The notes under the pieces: generated by a model | Database searches by the model: none | What the model was told of the DNA's origin: nothing | What the model saw: the letters and a program-made list of their open reading frames with translations, nothing else | Origin: Pseudomonadota bacterium | GTDB taxonomy: Bacteria > Myxococcota > Myxococcia > Myxococcales > Myxococcaceae | NCBI GenBank assembly: GCA_023424585.1 | Contig: JAFADT010000145.1 | Coordinates: 1-12,892 of the forward strand | DNA: 12,892 nucleotides | Direction of reading: 5' to 3' | Translations under genes and position numbers: made by a program | Shown: positions 1 to 5,901 of the stretch, piece after piece | Numbering within the stretch: position 1 is the stretch's first letter | Layout: each line of letters starts with the position of its first letter

Positions 1-641
1 GTGACCTTCTTCGCCACGCCCCAGGTCGTGCCGCCCACCGTGCCCGACACGTGCGTGCCGTGGCCGTGGCAGTCCGAGGGGTCGCTGTCGTTGTCGATGA
101 AGTCGTAGCCGTTGCCGATGCGGCCGGTGAACTCGGTGTGGGTCTGCCGGATGCCGGTGTCGATGACGTACGCGTGCACGCCGGTGCCATCGACGTTGTA
201 CGTGTAGGAGCTGTTGCGCGGCAGGTCCCGCTGGTCGATGCGGTCGATGCCCCACGTCGCGCCGGTCTGCGTGGCGGACACGTGGATGAGGCCGTTCTCC
301 TGCACATACGCCACGCGCGGGTCGGACAGGAGGCGGCGGGCCTCGGCCTCGCTCATGTTCGCCAGGAAGCCGTGGATGGAGTGCTCATAGGTCCGCAGCA
401 CCCGGCCGCTGGTGAGGGACACCAGCTCCTGGGCGATGCTCGCCGCCCCCTGCTGCCGGACCTCCTGCGCGGAGTCGCGCAGGACGACGATGTATTCGTT
501 GGGGACGGCCCGCTCGCGGCGGATCATCTGCGCCGTGTGACCGATCTGCTCGCCGTCGGACTCCGGTGCCTCCGGCAGCGGGCCGCATGCCGCGGCCAGC
601 AGGGAGAAGGCACTCACCGCCTGGGTCAGTCTCAGTTTCAT
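1..641 (-). CDS. Subtilisin-like serine protease (S8), propeptide plus start of catalytic domain, partial
   Basis: Secreted endopeptidase of the subtilase family; 213 residues are visible and the gene runs off the left edge, so the catalytic Ser is not seen. An N-terminal signal (residues 1-18) is followed by LLAAACG, so Cys19 may be lipidated. The -3 residue is Ala, so signal peptidase I cleavage is also possible. Residues about 48-121 (start PNEYIVVLRD, end DPRVAYVQEN) are an inhibitor-I9 propeptide that would be removed on maturation. The catalytic domain then begins with TWGIDRIDQRDLP, the catalytic Asp161 in VIDTG and the catalytic His194 in HGHGTHVSGT. This order matches the proteinase K/aqualysin group. 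The ATG at 641 is preceded by GAGAGG with a 4-nt gap. It is divergent from the lipase-like gene at 850, so both may be secretory or predatory hydrolases, though the lipase lacks a signal peptide. Family assignment is firm; substrate is unknown. Confidence 0.95.
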   Translation of the reverse strand, partial: MKLRLTQAVSAFSLLAAACGPLPEAPESDGEQIGHTAQMIRRERAVPNEYIVVLRDSAQEVRQQGAASIAQELVSLTSGRVLRTYEHSIHGFLANMSEAEARRLLSDPRVAYVQENGLIHVSATQTGATWGIDRIDQRDLPRNSSYTYNVDGTGVHAYVIDTGIRQTHTEFTGRIGNGYDFIDNDSDPSDCHGHGTHVSGTVGGTTWGVAKKV

Positions 642-699
642 GCGGCCTCTCAGGGGACGTGCGGGCTCCGGGACGGAAACCCTTGCACAAGCCTTTAAA

Positions 700-726
700 A
701 GTATATTTTCAGGAATAAGCGGTCAA
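700..726 (-). promoter_or_regulatory. Probable sigma-70-type promoter of the subtilase gene
   Basis: Read on the minus strand, TTGACC (726-721) is followed after 15 nt by TATACT (705-700), close to the -35 and -10 consensus although the spacer is short. The spacer and downstream part (about 690-720) form a conspicuous AT-rich island, with AAAA and TTTT flanking TATAC, in an otherwise GC-rich window. Transcription would start about 50 nt before the ATG at 641. Prediction only. Confidence 0.5.
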
Positions 727-784
727 CGGCGCCAGGGCGTGCGCGGCTGGGGCCGCGGGCCCGTGTGGGTCAGCCCCGCTCCAT

Positions 785-814
785 TTGACTCCCTGTCGCC
801 GCCGCCCGTTTGAT
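785..814 (+). promoter_or_regulatory. Possible promoter of the lipase-like gene
   Basis: TTGACT (785-790) lies 18 nt before TTTGAT (809-814), which matches four of six -10 bases. It sits 35 nt before the ATG at 850, in the divergent region shared with the subtilase. The ribosome site AGGAG (838-842, 7-nt gap) lies between. The -10 is weak, so this is tentative. Confidence 0.3.
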
Positions 815-849
815 CCTCGACGTTTGTCGCAGCCCCCAGGAGCCACCCC

Positions 850-2529
850 ATGCCTCACCCCGATGCCCAGACGGCGCTGGAGATGCTGGAGTACTGTCGC
901 TTTGCCTACAAGGCGTATGCCCAGGGCTGTGTCTACCCGATGGATCCGTTCTACGAATCCCACGGGGCCGGGTTGTGGCAGGGCGCGAGGGACCGGGTGC
1001 TGGCCCAGGTGCACAGGCTGCTCGGCAGCGAAGCGGACATCCACAAGTTCGATCCCATCGAATACGACTTGCGGACTCCGCCGAACCCCCGGCAGGGGGT
1101 CGTGTATCGGGGCGGCACGGGGGCTTCTCCGTACATCCTCTTCCAGCCGCGGGAGCTGGACCGCTCCATCTCCTTCTCGAAGGGCGTGGACCTGGAGGGG
1201 GAGGACATCCCCATCAAGATGCGGGACCTCTTCGGGGAGCGGACGCTGCTGGGGCTCGAGCACTCCGACGCGAGCGGCTCGAAGCGGTGCTGCTACTTCC
1301 AGGGCAAGACGGGGATGACGCAGACGCACCCGACGGCGGGCTGGCCCAGTTGGATGGGGGCCGCCATCTACGACCCGGACCTCCAGCGGCTGACGGTGGT
1401 CTTTCGCGGCAGCCGGAGCGGAAGCGGCGGACGCGCGCTGGGGCAGGCGCTGGTCAACAGCGCGGGGAGCCCGGACTGGGTCACCGACATGAACCACCTG
1501 AAGGAGGTGAAGGTCGGCCGGTTCAGCGGCGCGAAGCTGTCCGCCGGCTTCTGGTACGCCTACGCGAGCTGCCAGGAGTCCCTGGCGGCGGCCTGCCTGG
1601 AGGCGATGCACGGCCGCGTCCCCCGGGAGATCCTCTTCACCGGCCACAGCCTGGGCGGCGCGCTCGCGCAGTGCGCCTATCTGGACCTGGCGGGCGGCGA
1701 GCTGCTGGCGAAGGTCTACGCGAAGATAAAGAGCCGGGTGAGCGTCTGCTGCTACGCCATCTCCGCGCCGCCCGTCGTGCTCGGGTCCAAGTCGAAGGCG
1801 AAGCTCGAGCTGCACCTCGGCGGGGAGGCGCAGGTGTTCCACTACTTCTCGCCGCACGACGCCGTGCACAACAGCAGCAAGGTGAAGACCTCCGGGGTGA
1901 CGGCCGTGAACTCGGTGGTGGGCGTGTTCACGCATCCGCTCACGTCGCCGTGCCACCTGGGGGTGGAGATCCCCCTGAAGGATTGCACGAAGGCCTTCCC
2001 GGACGCGCATGAGCCCGAGGAGGTGCGCAAGGGGCTCGTCGGGCTCATCCGGAAGGAGCGCAACATGGGCCTGCCCGCGGACCCGGGCTTCTGGCCCACG
2101 TTCGAGTTCAATCCCACCGGGGCCTGGGGGGCGTCGGTGCGGCCGGGCGGGGATTGGGCCGCGGAGGCGCTCGCGGCGCATCTGAAGATCGCGCTCGTCA
2201 CCAGCGTCTCGGAAGAGCGGGCGCGGGGGCGCGCGCGGCTCTGGGCGGACGTGGTCAAGGGCAGCGGGAAGAAGAAGGACGACTACGAGGTCGTGGACGA
2301 CGCGGATGGGGCCTCGTTCGATGCCTTCGCCGATGCGTGTGGCCTGGTGGCGGAGCTGAGCAACCCCTTCACGGACAACCGCTCACGGAACAAGTCGGAG
2401 CTGCGGGCCCTGCGCAACGAGATGATCAAATCCTATCAGGGGGCCTCGGGCCACAAGGCCTCCTCCAGCGTCTACTTCGTCATGCTCCAGTACCTGACCG
2501 CCGCGCAGTACGGGCTCGATATCGTCTGA
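850..2529 (+). CDS. Class-3 lipase-like alpha/beta hydrolase, 559 aa
   Basis: Predicted ester hydrolase of the fungal-lipase-like (class 3) type. The core has LTVVFRGS at residues 181-188 (a strand leading to the oxyanion region) and the nucleophile elbow GHSLGGALA with Ser267. The likely acid is Asp337 in SPHDAVH and the likely base His369 in PCHLGVEI; these two are inferred from order and spacing. The N-terminus (MPHPDAQTALEMLEYCRFAYKAY) shows no signal peptide or lipobox. The start is supported by AGGAG 7 nt upstream. Residues about 385-559 form a C-terminal extension I do not recognise; it includes a Lys/Asp-rich stretch (GKKKDDYEVVDDADG). The lack of a Sec signal means either a cytoplasmic enzyme or export by another route. 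The gene converges on metQ 30 bp away. Substrate (triglyceride, phospholipid or other) cannot be told from sequence. Confidence 0.85.
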   Translation: MPHPDAQTALEMLEYCRFAYKAYAQGCVYPMDPFYESHGAGLWQGARDRVLAQVHRLLGSEADIHKFDPIEYDLRTPPNPRQGVVYRGGTGASPYILFQPRELDRSISFSKGVDLEGEDIPIKMRDLFGERTLLGLEHSDASGSKRCCYFQGKTGMTQTHPTAGWPSWMGAAIYDPDLQRLTVVFRGSRSGSGGRALGQALVNSAGSPDWVTDMNHLKEVKVGRFSGAKLSAGFWYAYASCQESLAAACLEAMHGRVPREILFTGHSLGGALAQCAYLDLAGGELLAKVYAKIKSRVSVCCYAISAPPVVLGSKSKAKLELHLGGEAQVFHYFSPHDAVHNSSKVKTSGVTAVNSVVGVFTHPLTSPCHLGVEIPLKDCTKAFPDAHEPEEVRKGLVGLIRKERNMGLPADPGFWPTFEFNPTGAWGASVRPGGDWAAEALAAHLKIALVTSVSEERARGRARLWADVVKGSGKKKDDYEVVDDADGASFDAFADACGLVAELSNPFTDNRSRNKSELRALRNEMIKSYQGASGHKASSSVYFVMLQYLTAAQYGLDIV

Positions 2530-2559
2530 CCCACCTGGGGCCGTCCCCGGCTGGCTGGC

Positions 2560-3387
2560 TCAGAAGGCGGGGATGACGGCGCCGCCGTAGGTGGCGTCGA
2601 TGTAGCGGCGCACCTCGTCGGATTGGAGTGCCTTCACCAGGGCCCGGATCTCCGGACGGGCTTCATCGCCCGCCCGGACCGCGAGCACGTTCGCGTGCGG
2701 GTTGCGCGTCGCGGATTCGCGGGCCAGGACATGGGCATCCAGGTGCAACTGCTTCTGGGCCTCCAGGAAGTAGTTGCCATTGATGACCGCGCCGTCCACG
2801 TCCTCCAGCGTGCGGGGCTGCTGCTCGGCGTCGAGCTCCCGCAGGTCCAGCTTGCGTGGATTGCCCACCACGTCCTGGAGCGTGGCGTCCGCTCCGGCGC
2901 CTTCGCGCAAGGTCAGCAGCCCCTGCTTCGCCAGCAGGTGCAGGGCCCGCGCGGCGTTGCTGGGGTCCGCTGGCAGGGTGAGCTTCGCGCCCGTGGGGAG
3001 CTCCGCGAGCTGCCGGAACCGCAGGGAGTAGAGCGCCAGCGGCTCCAGGTGCACCGCGCCCACGCTCTTCAACGCGAGGTGGCGCTCCCCGGCGAAGCGC
3101 TCCAGGTAGGGCTCGTGCTGGAAGTAGTTGGCGTCCAACTGGCCGTCCGCCAGCGCGAGGTTGGGTTGGATGTAGTCGGTGAACTCCACCACCTCCACGC
3201 GCACGCCGTCGCGCTCCGCGACCCTGGCGGCGACGCGGAGGATGTCTCCGTGGGGGACGGGATTGACGCCGACCTTCAGGGGACGCGAGGCATTCGAGGC
3301 TTCGGAGGGCGCGGGCTTGCAGCCCCCCAGCCACGACGTCGCGAGGAGCAGGAGGGCCGCGGACAGGATTCGGAAGGAGGTGCGCAT
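2560..3387 (-). CDS. metQ: MetQ/NlpA-family substrate-binding lipoprotein of a methionine-type ABC importer
   Basis: Lipid-anchored binding protein that captures the sulfur amino acid and delivers it to MetI. The 275-aa product has a signal peptide ending in the lipobox LGGC with Cys23. It then carries LKVGVNPVPHGDIL, EFTDYIQPNLALADGQLDANYFQH, and late in the chain DGAVINGNYFLEAQ and NPHANVLAVR, all typical of the NlpA family; length is normal. An in-frame upstream Met at 3507 would add 40 Pro/Arg-rich residues before the signal peptide, so I chose the ATG at 3387. Only 5 nt separate it from the metI stop, and the region before it is C-rich with no good ribosome site, which suggests translational coupling to metI. 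It is last in the operon and converges with the lipase-like gene. The NlpA family also includes members for other ligands, so Met versus Cys-type ligand is open. Confidence 0.93.
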   Translation of the reverse strand: MRTSFRILSAALLLLATSWLGGCKPAPSEASNASRPLKVGVNPVPHGDILRVAARVAERDGVRVEVVEFTDYIQPNLALADGQLDANYFQHEPYLERFAGERHLALKSVGAVHLEPLALYSLRFRQLAELPTGAKLTLPADPSNAARALHLLAKQGLLTLREGAGADATLQDVVGNPRKLDLRELDAEQQPRTLEDVDGAVINGNYFLEAQKQLHLDAHVLARESATRNPHANVLAVRAGDEARPEIRALVKALQSDEVRRYIDATYGGAVIPAF

Positions 3388-3392
3388 GGGAG

Positions 3393-4070
3393 TCAGGGGT
3401 GATCCGGGGGAGGGGAGGAGCGGGTGGGGTCGAAGCGGGAGGCGAGGCGCTCTCCCAGCCATTGCAGCGCCTGCACGAGCACCAGCAGCACCGCGAGGCA
3501 GCCCCACATGACGTCGACGCGGAAGCGCATGTAGCCGTACTTCACCGCCAGGTCGCCCAGCCCTCCGCCGCCGACCGCGCCCGCCATGGCGCTGTAGCCG
3601 AGCAGGCTGATGACGACGAGCGCCGTGCCTCGCACGAGCGACGGCAGGGACTCCGGAAGCAGGACGCGGAGGATGATGCGCAGGGGCGTGGAGCCCATCG
3701 CCACGGCGGCTTCGACGCGGCCGGCATCCACCTCGCGCAGGGCCTGCTCCACCACGCGGCCCATGAAGGGAATGGCGGCCACCACCAGGGGCACGATGGC
3801 CGCCGTCGTTCCGATGGTGGTCCCCACCACCTTTCGGGTGAGCGGGACGAGGGCCACCATCAGGATGATGAACGGAATGGAGCGCCCCACGTTCACCAGC
3901 GCCCCCAGCGCCCGGCTCAACGCGGGCACCGGCCAGAGCCCTCCCCGGTCCGTCACCACCAGCAGCACCCCCAGCGGCAGGCCGGCGAGCACCACCAGCA
4001 CCGACGCCACCGACGTCATGTAGAGCGTCTCCAGGGTGGCGACGCCCAGCGCTCTCGGCAGGTCACCCAT
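3393..4070 (-). CDS. metI: MetI-type ABC transporter permease
   Basis: Inner-membrane permease forming the substrate path of the MetNIQ importer. The 225-aa protein has several hydrophobic segments (for example SVASVLVVLAGLPLGVLLVV near 20-39 and IPFIILMVALVPL near 65-77). It has the MetI-typical sequence VGRSIPFIIL and the coupling EAA loop EAAVAMGSTPLRIILRVLLPE (E120, G126, P139), which docks on the ATPase. Its ATG at 4070 lies inside the end of metN (8-nt overlap), with GGAGG about 7 nt upstream, so expression is coupled. The C-terminal tail is short and Pro/Asp-rich. Size and motifs match the family, so confidence is high. Confidence 0.93.
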   Translation of the reverse strand: MGDLPRALGVATLETLYMTSVASVLVVLAGLPLGVLLVVTDRGGLWPVPALSRALGALVNVGRSIPFIILMVALVPLTRKVVGTTIGTTAAIVPLVVAAIPFMGRVVEQALREVDAGRVEAAVAMGSTPLRIILRVLLPESLPSLVRGTALVVISLLGYSAMAGAVGGGGLGDLAVKYGYMRFRVDVMWGCLAVLLVLVQALQWLGERLASRFDPTRSSPPPDHP

Positions 4071-5055
4071 GGGCGGCCTCCGCGGTGGTCAAGCCCTGCT
4101 CCCGCAGGAAGGTCCGGGCCTCCGCCACCGCTCCCGGCGCGCCGTGAAGCTCCACCAGCAGCCGGCCCACGCGGGACTCCCCCACGCGCTCCAGCGCGCC
4201 CTCCAGCAACAGGACGTCCACGTCGAAGCGGCGGGCCAGGGTGCTGAGCAACGGACTGCGGGCATGCGCGTCCGTCAGCGACAGCTCCACGCGCTGCCCC
4301 GCCGTGGGTTCCTGTTGTCCGGACAGGGGTGGAAAACACAGCGCGCGGAGCCGGGACTCCGGACGCGCGAGCAGCGCCTGCACGCGCCCCTGCTCCACCA
4401 GCCGGCCCCCTTCGAGCACGGCCACGGCGCCGCACAGCGCCTTCACCACCTCCAACTGGTGGGTGATGAGCAGCAGCGTCAGCCCGAGCTGTTGCTGGAG
4501 GCCCTTCATCAGCCCGAGCACCGAGCGGGTCGTCTCCGGATCCAACGCGGACGTGGCCTCGTCCGACAGCAGGACGCGCGGCCGGGGCGCCAGGGCCCGG
4601 GCGATGCCCACCCGCTGCTTCTGCCCTCCCGACAGCTGCGAGGGATACGCCCGCGCCTTGTCGGACAGGCCCACCAGCGACAGCAGCTCCGCCACGCGCG
4701 CGCGGATGGCCGCGCGCGGCAGGCCCATCACCTCCAGGGGATAGGCGACGTTGCCCTCCACCGTCCGCGAGGCGAAGAGGTTGAAGTGCTGGAAGATCAT
4801 CCCGATGCCCTGTCGCGCCTGCCGCAACTGGTGGGGGCTCAGGGACAGCAGGTCCTGTCCCGCCACCCGCACCTCGCCGCGCGTGGGGCGCTCCAGGAGG
4901 TTGGCGCAGCGGAGGAGGGTGGACTTGCCGGCGCCGCTGCGCCCCAGCACGCCGAACACCTCTCCCGGCTCGATGTGCAGCGACACGTCGTGCAGGGCCG
5001 TCACCTGCCGGTCGCCCTGGCTGAAGACCTTGTGGATGCCTCGCAGCTCGATCAC
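4063..5055 (-). CDS. metN: MetN-type ABC transporter ATPase with C-terminal NIL domain
   Basis: Cytoplasmic ATPase of the methionine importer, 330 aa. Visible motifs are Walker A GRSGAGKST (38-46), Q-loop Gln89 in IFQHFNLF, signature LSGGQKQR (141-148), Walker B with D165-E166 in LLSDEATSALD, and the switch His199 in LLITHQ. Residues about 250-330 fit the NIL (ACT-like) domain that in studied MetN proteins binds methionine and shuts transport off when the cytoplasmic pool is high. The start codon is GTG at 5055, chosen because GGAG (5066-5063) lies 7 nt upstream and MIELRGIHKVF is the normal MetN beginning. The gene is preceded by about 120 nt of leader downstream of an intrinsic terminator, so its expression should depend on read-through of that terminator or on an unseen internal promoter. 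Confidence 0.95.
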   Translation of the reverse strand: MIELRGIHKVFSQGDRQVTALHDVSLHIEPGEVFGVLGRSGAGKSTLLRCANLLERPTRGEVRVAGQDLLSLSPHQLRQARQGIGMIFQHFNLFASRTVEGNVAYPLEVMGLPRAAIRARVAELLSLVGLSDKARAYPSQLSGGQKQRVGIARALAPRPRVLLSDEATSALDPETTRSVLGLMKGLQQQLGLTLLLITHQLEVVKALCGAVAVLEGGRLVEQGRVQALLARPESRLRALCFPPLSGQQEPTAGQRVELSLTDAHARSPLLSTLARRFDVDVLLLEGALERVGESRVGRLLVELHGAPGAVAEARTFLREQGLTTAEAAHG

Positions 5056-5129
5056 GCCCGCGCTCCGGACAGGGGGCCTGGGCGCGCATGGGCTGGGTCA
5101 CGACGGTGCGACATCGGGGAGCTCCTGGG

Positions 5130-5157
5130 GCGCTCGCGCTCCAGGGAGCGCGGGCGC
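5130..5157. other. GC-rich inverted repeat between terminator and metN
   Basis: Arms 5130-5141 and 5146-5157 pair around a CAGG tetraloop, giving 12 pairs with one G-U on the plus strand and seven plus four pairs around one mismatch in the minus-strand RNA. No T-tract follows on the minus strand, so it is not a second intrinsic terminator. In read-through transcripts it would form a stable hairpin about 75 nt before the metN start. Confidence 0.45.
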
Positions 5158-5174
5158 TGGACGGGCGGTGATGG

Positions 5175-5213
5175 AAAACGAAAAGGCCTGTCCCCGGATG
5201 ACGGGAACAGGCC
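5175..5213 (-). terminator. Intrinsic terminator/attenuator in the metNIQ leader
   Basis: On the minus strand the arms GGCCTGTTCCCG (5213-5202) and CGGGGACAGGCC (5196-5185) pair over 7 + 4 bp with a single internal mismatch and a TCATC loop. TTTTCGTTTT (5184-5175) follows directly. This is a textbook Rho-independent terminator, and the T-tract exists only in the metN direction. It lies 34 nt after the stop of the Cys-rich leader ORF and about 120 nt before metN, so it should act as a conditional stop before the transporter genes. The hairpin and T-run are seen directly; the conditional role is inferred. Confidence 0.85.
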
Positions 5214-5246
5214 AGACCGACAGGGCGCGGACGCGCGGAGGGAGGC

Positions 5247-5333
5247 TCAGCGCATGCGCACGGACGGACCGGCCGCGACACGGCAACACATGCCGTGACA
5301 ACAGGTCCTGGGCGTGGCGGCGCGAACGAGCAT
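5247..5333 (-). CDS. Cys-rich 28-aa leader peptide of metNIQ (candidate attenuator uORF)
   Basis: A 28-codon ORF (ATG 5333-5331, TGA 5249-5247) reading MLVRAATPR, then TCCHGMCCR (residues 10-18), then a tail ending VRMR. Cys codons 11, 12, 16 and 17 (TGT TGT, then TGT TGC) flank Met15. It lies directly before an intrinsic terminator and the sulfur amino-acid transporter. In other bacteria, notably mycobacteria, short ORFs with Cys runs upstream of sulfur genes act as cysteine-responsive attenuators; the same role is inferred here. Its ATG overlaps the stop of the DUF2917 gene as TGATG, and no Shine-Dalgarno is visible, so it is translated either by coupling or from a leaderless transcript. 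A perfect 7-bp hairpin (CACGGCA/TGCCGTG, 5297-5279) covers the His-Gly-Met-Cys-Cys codons. The peptide itself probably has no function. Too short for coding statistics; the case rests on codon content and position. Confidence 0.75.
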   Translation of the reverse strand: MLVRAATPRTCCHGMCCRVAAGPSVRMR

Positions 5334-5716
5334 CAGCGATGGAGGTAGTCGAGCCCGCGAGGACTGTCAACCCAGGGCTCGGGAGGAGGCGCTCCCGCGC
5401 CCCGCGCAGAACCCGTCCGACAACCGGACAGGTTGAAGCGCGCGTCACGCAGGGCCTGCACCACCACGTGCCCCGCGCACACCTTCAGCGTCTCACCCGC
5501 GCCGAGCACGTGGTCTCGCGGGTCGCCCTCGAGCGTGAGCCAGACCTGCCCCTCCTCGCAGACGAACGTGCGGGACGGGCCGCGCAGGCGCCTGCTCCAC
5601 AGGCTGCCCCCCGGCAGGCACACCCGCTCCTGGCAAGCGTTGGACGTGACACCCCGCAGGCGCTCCGCCAGCGAGCGCAGCCAGGAGGGATTCAGCAAGG
5701 TGAAGCGGTCCGCCAT
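5333..5716 (-). CDS. DUF2917-family small protein, 127 aa
   Basis: Small cytoplasmic protein of unknown function. Residues about 34-97 carry the family pattern, including LRGPSRTFVCEEGQVWLTLEG and then DPRDHVLGAGETLKVCAGHVV, ending VQALRDARFNL. This is a small beta-rich, cupin-like fold by its look (GxVWlT, DhvLgaGE). The ATG at 5716 is preceded by GGGAGGA with a 6-nt gap, so the longer frame starting at 5833, which would run back through the operator region, is rejected. Five cysteines occur (28, 33, 53, 80, 99), many for 127 residues. The TGA stop overlaps the leader ORF start. It is divergent from the MocR gene, a pairing I recall as common for DUF2917 genes, so MocR probably controls it. 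No function should be assumed. Confidence 0.82.
   Translation of the reverse strand: MADRFTLLNPSWLRSLAERLRGVTSNACQERVCLPGGSLWSRRLRGPSRTFVCEEGQVWLTLEGDPRDHVLGAGETLKVCAGHVVVQALRDARFNLSGCRTGSARGAGAPPPEPWVDSPRGLDYLHR
5342..5370 (-). promoter_or_regulatory. Possible promoter of the leader-metNIQ transcript
   Basis: A perfect TTGACA (5370-5365, minus strand) lies inside the 3' end of the DUF2917 gene. At a 17-nt spacing is TACCTC (5347-5342), a poor -10. Transcription would begin about 5335-5333, at or next to the leader ATG, giving a leaderless mRNA. The -35 is convincing; the -10 is weak. The alternative is co-transcription from the DUF2917 promoter. Confidence 0.45.
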
Positions 5717-5791
5717 CTCGGTCCTCCCGTGATGGACCCACCATGCGTCCGGAGGCGCGACCAGAACAGATGCAGGGGCTGTGAATTGTGA

Positions 5792-5852
5792 CCAGTACAG
5801 TTCCAGCCTGGAGAACTGTGCTGATGTCGCCATCGTGAAGCTGTACCTGGGC
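5792..5852. promoter_or_regulatory. Three-half-site operator between DUF2917 and MocR genes
   Basis: Three related elements lie in the 185-bp divergent region. They are GTACAGTTCCAG (5795-5806, plus), CTGGAGAACTGTGC (5808-5821, i.e. GCACAGTTCTCCAG on the minus strand) and CTGTACCTGG (5843-5852, i.e. CCAGGTACAG on the minus strand). The first two form a perfect 7-bp inverted repeat, ACAGTTC/GAACTGT (5797-5819); the second and third are direct repeats about 30 bp apart. This mixture of inverted and direct half-sites suits a MocR-family dimer. No clear -10/-35 pair could be assigned in either direction. The regulator identity is inferred from adjacency. Confidence 0.55.
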
Positions 5853-5901
5853 GGCCGGAGCCCCGGGCGCTATCCGTTGGAGTCAGCAGGAGGGCCATTC
5901 C

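Noticed and set aside
709..2181. A 490-codon minus-strand frame opposite the lipase-like gene
   Set aside because: Low-complexity Arg/His/Pro-rich translation with no family pattern; the plus-strand frame has the GHSLGG catalytic motif.
2535..2550. Hairpin CTGGGG/CCCCGG between the convergent lipase-like and metQ genes
   Set aside because: Only six pairs with one wobble and no T-tract on either strand; too weak to call a terminator.
3388..3507. N-terminal extension of metQ from an upstream Met
   Set aside because: It would place 40 Arg/Pro-rich residues before a normal signal peptide and lipobox and overlap metI by more than 100 nt.
4016..5298. Long frames on both strands (about 420 codons each) overlapping metN
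   Set aside because: The metN frame carries all ABC motifs in order; the others are compositional shadows.
5056..5370. SAM riboswitch upstream of metN
   Set aside because: Expected for a methionine transporter, but I see no SAM-type core; the leader is explained better by the Cys-rich ORF and terminator. A covariance-model scan would settle it.
5717..5833. N-terminal extension of the DUF2917 gene from 5833
   Set aside because: A strong GGGAGGA lies just before the ATG at 5716, and the extension would cover the operator-like repeats.
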